A stretch of DNA of 18,821 bases, from NCBI GenBank assembly GCA_023378805.1, contig JAMCSQ010000016.1, positions 1 through 18,821 on the forward strand, in the 5' to 3' direction. The notes under the pieces were generated by a model. It made no database searches. It was given only the letters and a program-made list of their open reading frames with translations, and was not told the DNA's origin. Positions within the stretch are counted from its first letter, which is position 1; every line of letters begins with the position of its first letter. Shown here in pieces: positions 1-5,611 of this stretch. Origin of the DNA: Candidatus Parvarchaeota archaeon (GTDB lineage: Archaea; Nanobdellota; Nanobdellia; Parvarchaeales; Parvarchaeaceae). The translations under genes were made by a program, and so were the position numbers.

Positions 1-22
1 TATAAGTAAAGGAATTATGAAC

Positions 23-115
23 TTACCGCTTATAAATGTGGCAATCGCCGCAACTATCGCAGACAGCAATATCTCTAATAGCATTTAAATCTCTATTTTT
101 CGGTATATTTAAGTT
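23..115 (-). pseudogene. Possible C-terminal remnant of a TnpB-like transposase
   Basis: A short minus-strand reading frame of about 30 codons, closed upstream by a stop at 116-118 and ended by TAA at 23-25, contains RDLNAIRDI followed by CDSCGDC. The RDxNA piece resembles the RuvC-III motif (DRDxNAAxNI) near the C-terminus of TnpB proteins, and the cysteines could be part of a zinc knuckle. In normal TnpB the cysteines come before this motif, so the order here is wrong. The match may be chance or the remains of a rearranged copy. Nothing else in 1-146 looks like a gene. Confidence 0.15.
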
Positions 116-160
116 TTATATTTGAGGTTTTCATAATCTTATAAAGTGTGAGCGGGAAAA

Positions 161-180
161 CCTACGATTTAAATCGTGGG
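161..180 (+). repeat. Left-end hairpin of the TnpB element
   Basis: CCTACGATTT pairs with AAATCGTGGG, giving a stem of 8-9 bp with one G-T wobble, followed by ATGGAAGC. Subterminal imperfect hairpins of this kind mark IS200/IS605 left ends, where TnpA recognises single-stranded DNA. It lies about 57 nt upstream of the tnpB start. Confidence 0.55.
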
Positions 181-236
181 ATGGAAGCGGACTCAAAAGT
201 GGAAAACATAAATAGCAAGAGTGGTAAAACAACAAT

Positions 237-1289
237 ATGTTAACAGCGTACAAATTCAGGTTGTATCCTAACAAAGATCAAAAAGAAATGTTCTCAAAAT
301 ACTTTGGCTGCAGCAGAGTAGTCTGGAATAAAGCCTTAGAGTTGAGAGAAAGCTATTACAAAGAGCATAAAAACGATAAGCAAAAGAAAGGATTGAATTA
401 CTATGATACTACCAGGTTTTTAAGGGAATTAAAGCGGAAAGAAGAATACAACTGGCTGAAAGAAGCAAACTCACAATCATTGCAGCAAGCATTGATGGAT
501 TTGGACAAGGCATTTAAGGCATTCTTCAAAGGCATATCGAAATATCAAAATTACAAGAAGAAAACAAACAGGCAGTCCTTTAGAGTTCCACAGTTCTTCA
601 ACTTCACTGACAATTTACTGTACCTTCCTAAGATGGGAAAAGGCATAAAGATGGAAGTTCACAGGGAATTCCCATTGTCAAGGAAGCAAAAAGACAGCAA
701 AAACAGAGACAAGGCAAGATTGATGGTGGCAAAGACCCATGAAAAAGTAGCCAGTCAAAGGAATGATTTCCTTCATAAGGTATCAACAGCGATAACCAAG
801 CAGTTCGATACTATAGTGATAGAAACCCTAAATATCAAGGAGATGAAGAAGAACCACGGCCTTGCAAAGTCAATAAGCAATGTGAGCTGGAGCAGATTCT
901 TTGAATTCATAAAGTACAAGGCAGAGAAGCAGGGAAAGAACATAATAGAAATAGGGATGTTTGAGAAGTCGTCAAAGACATGCAGTGTATGCGGACATGT
1001 CAATAAAGGTTTGACGTTAAATGAAAGAGAATGGACATGCACAGATTGCAATACACTCCTGGACAGGGATGTAAACGCAGCAATAAACATAAGAAATTTC
1101 GGTCTTAATCAAATAGGATTAAATCAAATACCCTCGGACAGAGGGGAATATAAGCCTGTGGAGAATTCTCTGACGGCGGAACTCGTTAAGCTGAATATTC
1201 AAGCAAGGTCTACGAGCCATGATTCAGAGAAGCAGGAACTATACGCTATGAAGAAGTTAAAACTTTTAATAGGAGCTGGAAGTCCATGA
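237..1289 (+). CDS. tnpB: TnpB, RNA-guided nuclease family, internally deleted
   Basis: TnpB proteins are RNA-guided DNA endonucleases of IS200/IS605 elements, ancestral to Cas12, with a RuvC fold. The N-terminal helical domain (MLTAYKFRLYP, then GCSRVVWN) is present. RuvC-II is at VIETLNIKEM with Glu196. A zinc finger has Cys249, Cys252, Cys268 and Cys271, and RuvC-III is LDRDVNAAINI (Asp276/Asp278). The usual block between the wedge strand ending HREFP (to residue 146) and the helix starting LSRKQKDSKN (from 147) is missing. That block normally carries the RuvC-I aspartate (DxGI/DLG type) and spans about 80-100 residues. The protein is 350 aa against a usual 370-430. The frame is otherwise open, so the loss is a clean in-frame deletion. 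DNA cleavage is probably lost, but RNA and DNA binding could remain. The tail ending EKQE is typical of this TnpB group. Confidence 0.85.
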   Translation: MLTAYKFRLYPNKDQKEMFSKYFGCSRVVWNKALELRESYYKEHKNDKQKKGLNYYDTTRFLRELKRKEEYNWLKEANSQSLQQALMDLDKAFKAFFKGISKYQNYKKKTNRQSFRVPQFFNFTDNLLYLPKMGKGIKMEVHREFPLSRKQKDSKNRDKARLMVAKTHEKVASQRNDFLHKVSTAITKQFDTIVIETLNIKEMKKNHGLAKSISNVSWSRFFEFIKYKAEKQGKNIIEIGMFEKSSKTCSVCGHVNKGLTLNEREWTCTDCNTLLDRDVNAAINIRNFGLNQIGLNQIPSDRGEYKPVENSLTAELVKLNIQARSTSHDSEKQELYAMKKLKLLIGAGSP

Positions 1290-1311
1290 ATTCATTCATG
1301 AGAGGATGTCA
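1140..1311 (+). ncRNA. Candidate omega RNA (TnpB guide RNA scaffold)
   Basis: In TnpB elements the guide RNA comes from the 3' part of tnpB and the right end, and the bases just past the right end act as guide. Here the 3' part of tnpB contains a short hairpin (CCCTCGGACAGAGGGG, 1130-1145) and the right-end hairpin CATGAA/TTCATG at 1285-1300, then GAGGATGTCAC. The limits are approximate and rest on family knowledge. The predicted guide would begin near 1312 and run into the 5' end of tRNA-Gln. Confidence 0.3.
1283..1301 (+). repeat. Right-end hairpin of the TnpB element
   Basis: CATGAA (1285-1290) pairs with TTCATG (1295-1300) around a TTCA loop. The flanking T1283 and A1301 could extend the stem. 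The tnpB stop codon lies inside the 5' arm, so the gene ends within the right end, as is common in this family. Confidence 0.5.
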
Positions 1312-1317
1312 CGTTAT

Positions 1318-1390
1318 AGCCCTGTAGTGTAGCGGCCAAGCACGAGGGCCTTTGGAGCCCTAGACACCGGTTCAAATCCGGTCAGGGCTA
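1318..1390 (+). tRNA. tRNA-Gln (anticodon UUG)
   Basis: A full cloverleaf can be drawn. The acceptor stem AGCCCTG (1318-1324) pairs with CAGGGCT (1383-1389), and A1390 is the discriminator. The D stem is GTGT/GCAC with loop AGCGGCCAA. The anticodon stem AGGGC/GCCCT holds loop CTTTGGA, giving anticodon TTG. The T arm ACCGG/CCGGT holds loop TTCAAAT. There is no intron and no encoded CCA. The A1 start and the AGCGGCCAA D loop match archaeal tRNA-Gln. The gene starts only about 6 nt after the right end of the TnpB element, so its promoter would have to lie inside that element. Confidence 0.95.
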
Positions 1391-1438
1391 ATAAATAATA
1401 TGGGTAATGGTATCTAAAATAAATGGCGCTGCTTTAAA

Positions 1439-1521
1439 GAGTTTTTCAAAAGTTTATAAATTTGTGTTGCATATTTTTTCTGTAGGCTTTTATTTTTCAT
1501 TCTCTGAATTATGCAACAACC
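1439..1521 (+). repeat. 83-bp repeat, copy 1
   Basis: This stretch from GAGTTTTTCAAAAG to ATGCAACAACC recurs at 7950-8031. The only difference is one T in a T-tract (six here, five in copy 2). It ends in TTATGCAACAACC, close to the terminal repeat TTATGCAACAGCCTC of the neighbouring insertion sequence. An internal GTGTTGCATAT at 1464-1474 is a weaker inverted match to that end. It carries no ORF. It may be the left-over end of a related element or a very small non-autonomous element. Confidence 0.8.
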
Positions 1522-2208
1522 GAGCCTGTTGCATAAATATCCTCCTAGACCATAAATCCAAGTAAATCTTTTCCATGTTTTGCCTTTGCCAGCTTAAAGT
1601 CTAAGTTATCTTAAGCAGCTTGTTGTACATCAAACATTTGATGAGCATCTCTTTCCTCAGGTTATTCCGCTTCCTGGAGGAAGCGTGTCCTCCAAATATT
1701 GCTTTAAAGGTAGAATAGAACCTCTCAACCGAGTTCTTTTGCCGTATCCACTCTTTTCCTTCCATTTATCCTGATGATATTTTATCTTGTTTTTATCCAC
1801 ACAAATTCATCAGCAGGAAGGAAACGCATCCTTCCTTTCAGTCTATTCGTTTTAATACCGAATTGCTCTATGACGGCTTTCCACCTGGCAGAACTTTCTC
1901 CCTGCCTAATTGAGAAGTTCTTCCTTATCCTTATGCCACTTCATAAGGAATCTAAAGGCACTGGCTTGACTATTTCAGTCTCAGAATAAACAAAGGGTTT
2001 CCCCCTCTTTCCTTTGTTCATCTGCAGCAGCTCTATCACACTGTCTCCAACTATCTTCTTCAGTTCGTCTATAACAAACTGTAGTTTTTTCTGGACTAAA
2101 TCTTTAAATCCTTTCACTGCTTCTTCATTCATAAATACCTAATAGGAGGCATTTGTTTGATTTATCGTTTATTGCAGGCTGTTAGTAATTGAATTATGCA
2201 ACAGCCTC
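1522..2208 (-). mobile_element. Decayed DDE insertion sequence with 15-bp TIRs
   Basis: The left end GAGCCTGTTGCATAA (1522-1536) and the right end TTATGCAACAGCCTC (2194-2208) are inverted repeats with 14 of 15 bases matching. Between them lies a broken transposase gene on the minus strand. At 687 bp the element is short for one encoding a full DDE transposase, so it has lost internal sequence. I see no convincing target duplication. The family is probably IS5-like, but that is uncertain. Confidence 0.75.
1601..2132 (-). pseudogene. Broken DDE transposase
   Basis: The N-terminus reads from ATG 2132 for 63 codons (MNEEAVKGFKDLVQKK and onward). It then shifts frame near 1990, where FRFLMKWHKDKEELLN follows but is interrupted by stops. 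A third in-frame piece at about 1601-1765 gives EWIRQKNSVERFYSTFK, then KRNNLRKEMLIKCLMYNKLL and a stop. The VERFYSTFKAIFGG region looks like the last catalytic Glu block of a DDE transposase. The central part with the first two catalytic Asp residues is missing or unreadable. At least two frameshifts and several stops show that the gene is dead. Confidence 0.75.
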
Positions 2209-2240
2209 CACCAAGTACAAAGTATAAATTTTCTAAACTA

Positions 2241-2250
2241 CTTAATTATA
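2241..2250 (+). promoter_or_regulatory. Candidate TATA box for the zinc-ribbon gene
   Basis: CTTAATTATA is centred about 24 nt before the ATG at 2270, which would give a leaderless mRNA. A second AT-rich box, AGTATAAATT at 2221-2230, is a possible alternative with a leader of about 18 nt. Confidence 0.4.
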
Positions 2251-2269
2251 TCACAGATAAATTTAGAAT

Positions 2270-2629
2270 ATGACACTTAACACAAATATCAAATTTAGTT
2301 CTATGAAGAGAAAGATTCAAGTTTTAGATCGATTTGAAGGATATTGTCCAGTATGTGGTAGGAAAACGCATCAGATATTAGCCTACGTTTATCAAAAAGA
2401 AAAAATACCAATTATCGCAGTTGTAGTGGCTGTAAGACGTTACTTACCTGCATTTTATGGAGTAATATGTGAGAACTGCAACACTGTTCTAAGATCAACA
2501 GGATACTCAAAAGAAATCGCAAAGAGATATGGAGGAGGTGCGTTTAGCTTCAAGCATAAGTTAGCATTGGAACAAAAACTAAGAAAAATGGAGATAAGAT
2601 TTATTAAAACTATGAAAAATCCAAAATAA
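2270..2629 (+). CDS. Small zinc-ribbon protein of unknown function
   Basis: The protein is 119 aa. Two CxxC pairs, Cys26/Cys29 (CPVCG) and Cys67/Cys70 (CENC), are 37 residues apart and should bind one zinc ion in a ribbon fold. Between them is a hydrophobic stretch (IPIIAVVVAV), probably core beta strands rather than a membrane helix. The C-terminal 30 residues are basic and helical (KHKLALEQKLRKMEIRF). There are no other domains, so a role in nucleic-acid or protein binding is only a guess. The start at 2270 suits the TATA box. An internal ATG (residue 12, SMKRK) is a possible alternative. The gene has its own promoter and is not in an operon. It sits just outside the right end of the decayed insertion sequence. 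Confidence 0.7.
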   Translation: MTLNTNIKFSSMKRKIQVLDRFEGYCPVCGRKTHQILAYVYQKEKIPIIAVVVAVRRYLPAFYGVICENCNTVLRSTGYSKEIAKRYGGGAFSFKHKLALEQKLRKMEIRFIKTMKNPK

Positions 2630-2730
2630 TTCAAAAAATAAAGAAAAGACCGTTGAAAACTCTATCTGAGTTAAAAGTTAAAACTACTCTAAGCGCTTAA
2701 GTCGCATGAAAATTCAAAAACATAAGATGA

Positions 2731-2740
2731 AAGTATAAAA
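2731..2740 (+). promoter_or_regulatory. TATA box of the surface-protein gene
   Basis: AAGTATAAAA is centred about 27 nt upstream of the ATG at 2763, the classic distance for an archaeal leaderless transcript. There is no Shine-Dalgarno sequence in between. Confidence 0.6.
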
Positions 2741-2762
2741 ACAAGAGAATGCAACAAATAAT

Positions 2763-4400
2763 ATGGCATACATTAAGCCAATAACCTTTTTTCTTGCTTT
2801 TAGCATCACAGTAATAACATTGCTATCTACTTCTTTATATTTCGTAGCAGGTGCTTCAGTTCCATCGCAAAGCATTGTTATCAATCATACAGCGTCGGTT
2901 TTTTCCTCCCAATCTCTCAGTATGTATCTGCAGTCCATTAAGAATTCTACTGTAGTTGTAAACGGATATGTGAGCGGGGCAAATTATCTTGTATGGAACT
3001 GGGGGAATGATCAAACCACCATTGGCTTCTTCCCACAGACACACACCTATTCCAAAACGGGCTCGTACAACATTACAGTCAGTGCTTATAACAATGGGAG
3101 TTGTACGCCTTATGCAACGAGTTCGATTAGAGTCAACGTATCTAAACTGAGTACGGCCCTTCCAGAAAACAAAAGTGGGGTTTCGTATCCTTTTTCAGTT
3201 CATTACTCGCCATATGAAACGATTCCAGCAAACGGAACCAAAAATTTATTTTTTAGCACCGAAAGCTCCCCTTCTGGACTGAGTTTTGGTGTGTATAATG
3301 GCAGTACTTTAATAAAGATTTTACAGAACGGTAAGACATTGTACAATTCTACTATCAATGGCAGTCCATTTAATTATGTAATTACAAAAGGGGGATCAAG
3401 CTTTGGCTATGTAAATTTTAATTCAGTGGGATGCGTAGAAATGCAGGTAAAAGGGGAAGGCAAATCAGGTGCAGTGTTTGCGTATAATGCATACAATTAC
3501 AGCATAAATAATGCTACAGCATCCCTTATAATGTACCCACCACAATTTGCTGTAAATATAGGTCCATCTCGGACTCCTCAGAACGCAGGTATGTCATTTT
3601 TGCTGAGAGCGCCAGTCTACTCAAAACCTACCCCACTAGCGATATGGATAGGGGAAGGATTTTCCTCAGGTGAAAAAGAGTGGTGGGCACAGATAGGGTT
3701 CAATAACTGGAGAGGTAATTATATGACTTCGTACGCGGGTTGGGGTATCTTCTCAAACATATTCGGTAACATCGGAGGTACAGATTTCAATTATTCGCTG
3801 ATTGCAGGTGATACCTACAACTTCACTATGGTTCTTAAAAACAACACAACGTGGGCTTTTCTGGTCAATGGCACCAATATAGTTGAAGGTGACTTGACTG
3901 GCTACTTTAACACTACAAGTGCTGTAGCAAACGAAGGCGCGGATTTGGGTCTAGAGACCTTAACTGCAGCTACAGATAGCGTTAATATAACAAACGAGAT
4001 TTTGATACCATCAATGATGGAATTTAAGATAAATGGAACCTGGACTAAGCCGATATCCTTGCGTGTTATGGCGATAGGAGAAAATTGGTGGAATGGGGTT
4101 GCACCAATATCCAATGGTATCGCGCTATGGGGCATAAGTGGTAATCTCCAAAACAGCTCTATACCTCCGGGAGCTCTGTATTTCAACGACTCTTTGGCAC
4201 CTCTCTATGCCGTTACCCTCTATAATACTTCAATGTTACAAAGCCTAAACACTTCTACGAATAAAAGCAAATCCGGCAATACTACTTATAAAACACCTAC
4301 ATCCGGAAGTACCGATTCATTAACTATTCTTTACACCTTCTTTGTAGCCTTTATAAGGGCCATACTAAATTCGATAACCGCTCTATTAAAAGCACTTTAA
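2763..4400 (+). CDS. Secreted or membrane-anchored surface protein with PKD-like domain
   Basis: The protein is 545 aa. Residues 1-30 form a signal peptide (basic start, hydrophobic run, then YFVAGASVP). Residues 64-127 look like a PKD/Ig-like domain: VWNWGND matches the PKD WxFGDG region, and HTYSKTGSYNITV matches HTYxxxGxYxVTV. The middle (about 270-410), with repeated Trp and the strand YNFTMVLKNNTTWAFLVNGT, could be a concanavalin/LamG-like beta sandwich, which is inference. A Ser/Thr/Asn-rich linker (about 490-520) leads to a final hydrophobic segment (LYTFFVAFIRAILNSITALL) that probably anchors it in the membrane. About 25 N-x-S/T sequons imply heavy N-glycosylation. The role may be in the cell envelope or in binding to sugars or a host. 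No catalytic motif is visible. Confidence 0.75.
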   Translation: MAYIKPITFFLAFSITVITLLSTSLYFVAGASVPSQSIVINHTASVFSSQSLSMYLQSIKNSTVVVNGYVSGANYLVWNWGNDQTTIGFFPQTHTYSKTGSYNITVSAYNNGSCTPYATSSIRVNVSKLSTALPENKSGVSYPFSVHYSPYETIPANGTKNLFFSTESSPSGLSFGVYNGSTLIKILQNGKTLYNSTINGSPFNYVITKGGSSFGYVNFNSVGCVEMQVKGEGKSGAVFAYNAYNYSINNATASLIMYPPQFAVNIGPSRTPQNAGMSFLLRAPVYSKPTPLAIWIGEGFSSGEKEWWAQIGFNNWRGNYMTSYAGWGIFSNIFGNIGGTDFNYSLIAGDTYNFTMVLKNNTTWAFLVNGTNIVEGDLTGYFNTTSAVANEGADLGLETLTAATDSVNITNEILIPSMMEFKINGTWTKPISLRVMAIGENWWNGVAPISNGIALWGISGNLQNSSIPPGALYFNDSLAPLYAVTLYNTSMLQSLNTSTNKSKSGNTTYKTPTSGSTDSLTILYTFFVAFIRAILNSITALLKAL

Positions 4401-4793
4401 AATTGTTAGGTATAAATTAATATTTCCTTACCAGATTTCATTTAATTAGTAATCCTCCGCAGCACATCTTTGCCAAAAAATACTGTACGAGCTGTTTAGG
4501 AATAAGGTACAGAGAATCTAACGGATACAAATCATATATTTAAAGGTTAGATGCGAAGATAGGCTGCCTACGACGGCTTATACATCGTTACACGAAAATA
4601 TTTTTAAGTTCAAAAGCAATCCAAGGCAAGTATTGTCGCAGAAGCGGGAAAGTCAGGAGACGACTTACACTTTCGGGACTACTGAACTAATTTAACTATC
4701 TGCTGAGGGATAATCGTTCACACCTACTTTCAATAATGAGATTAGGCTATATAGTTATTTGATCTAACGCTGGAAACGCCCTATATAACAAAA
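4401..4793. other. Long intergenic region with promoter-like and foldable sequence
   Basis: No ORF of note is present on either strand. Two TATA-like boxes face the plus strand, ATATATTTAAAGG (about 4534-4546) and AATATTTTTAAG (about 4600-4611), with no coding start after them. The segment from about 4630 to 4690 can fold: GAAAGT pairs with ACTTTC, with AGTC/GACT as an alternative inner stem. A small RNA is possible, but I could not match the region to RNase P RNA, SRP RNA, a C/D box RNA or a known riboswitch. Confidence 0.35.
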
Positions 4794-4803
4794 GTTTATA
4801 TAT
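4794..4803 (+). promoter_or_regulatory. TATA box of the PH-like/ABC transporter operon
   Basis: GTTTATATAT predicts a transcription start near 4825. AGGTGG at 4826-4831 would then be a Shine-Dalgarno sequence 5 nt before the ATG at 4837. Confidence 0.55.
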
Positions 4804-4836
4804 TCAGATTTACTCCTTTTTATTAAGGTGGTTGTC

Positions 4837-5610
4837 ATGTCACTTTTCGGCGGGAATAAAAGCATGAAGCAGGATAGTTCCAAAGGTGGAACTCCTAAAT
4901 GGTTAAAAAATGGAGAAAAGATACTAGATGAGTTCGGTGAATGTTCTACAAGTATAGGGAAAGAAGCATCTGAAAACGTGGGAATTGTAAAAACAACAAA
5001 TCGCGTTAGTTTTGGTCAAGTTGTCATAACAAACAAAAGAATACTCTTCTTTAAGAAGTCTGGCCTGTTTGGAGGTAGCGACGATGAAGAGCTGGGAGAC
5101 ACGGTAACTAAACCGTCGAACTTTGCTTATCTTGCTACTGAGCCTAATAAGGAAGGATTTCAGTTATGGTTTGACATGGCAGAAATAAAGAAAAGAATAT
5201 CGGAGTCTAGACCTGCGGATGGAAGAAAACTAAAACCAGATTTCGTTCCAGTAACGTTAGTTACAGGTGTCAACTGGGTAGAAAAAGGGGTTTTTGGAAA
5301 GCAGCAAATAGGCTTGCACGTTCTCCCTTTCATCCCAGCGTTAATGGAACAAATTAAGGAGAATAGCGCTAAGAAGGAAGAGTACGGTAAAAGGAAAAGC
5401 CTTTTCTGGAAGATGGAAACCAAATTAGCTGGTTCTCAACGAGATCTACTTGACAAGATGGCATTTGGAGGCTTTATACTTTTTATAAAGTTCGAAGGTC
5501 AAGATATGAAAAGTCTAAATAAATTTGTGCAGCTTCTTTCTGATAAAGTAACTGCTGCGGCAAATTATAGGTCAAATGAGGCACTTATATTGAAAGATTA
5601 CTTTCACTAG
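4837..5610 (+). CDS. PH/GRAM-like domain protein, first gene of an ABC transporter operon
   Basis: The protein is 257 aa from ATG 4837. AGGTGG 5 nt upstream favours this start over the GTG at 4828, though the TATA box lies about 27 nt before the GTG, so that start remains possible. The stretch FGQVVITNKRILFFKKSG (about residues 59-76) is the strand pattern of bacterial PH and GRAM domains (the V-x-T-N-x-R-x-x-F-F type). The rest of that beta domain runs to about residue 165. The C-terminal third looks helical (LWKMETKLAG and after) with no membrane helix or signal peptide, so the protein is cytoplasmic. The next gene starts one base after its stop. It may dock on the permease or the inner membrane face. 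No enzyme motif is seen, and the function is unknown. Confidence 0.6.
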   Translation: MSLFGGNKSMKQDSSKGGTPKWLKNGEKILDEFGECSTSIGKEASENVGIVKTTNRVSFGQVVITNKRILFFKKSGLFGGSDDEELGDTVTKPSNFAYLATEPNKEGFQLWFDMAEIKKRISESRPADGRKLKPDFVPVTLVTGVNWVEKGVFGKQQIGLHVLPFIPALMEQIKENSAKKEEYGKRKSLFWKMETKLAGSQRDLLDKMAFGGFILFIKFEGQDMKSLNKFVQLLSDKVTAAANYRSNEALILKDYFH

Positions 5611-5611
5611 C

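Larger units (their letters stand above)
147..1311 (+). mobile_element. TnpB-only IS200/IS605-type element
   Basis: A single tnpB gene lies between two end regions that each carry a small hairpin, as in IS200/IS605 elements. The left hairpin is at 161-180 and the right one at 1285-1300, followed by the tail GAGGATGTCAC, which from memory resembles right ends of archaeal IS605-type elements. No TnpA (Y1 transposase) gene is present, so the element would need TnpA in trans to move. The left boundary is uncertain by about 15 nt. The right boundary lies about 6 nt before the tRNA-Gln gene. These elements make no target duplication, so the ends rest on the hairpins alone. Confidence 0.65.

Noticed and set aside
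147..1311. Complete autonomous IS605 with TnpA
   Set aside because: No Y1 transposase gene exists between or beside the ends on either strand.
1774..1989. 71-codon plus-strand frame inside the decayed insertion sequence
   Set aside because: It is antisense to the transposase remnant, with no promoter and no recognisable features.
1941..2132. 63-codon minus-strand frame as a stand-alone gene
   Set aside because: It is the N-terminal piece of the broken transposase. The later parts continue in other frames within the same TIR-bounded element.
4630..4690. RNase P RNA or SRP RNA suggested by GGGAAAGTC
   Set aside because: The other conserved motifs of those RNAs are absent nearby, and the foldable region is too short.
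4401..4793. Riboswitch upstream of the PH-like/ABC operon
   Set aside because: The operon's TATA box at 4794 lies after this sequence, so it would not be part of that mRNA leader. No known aptamer motif was recognised.
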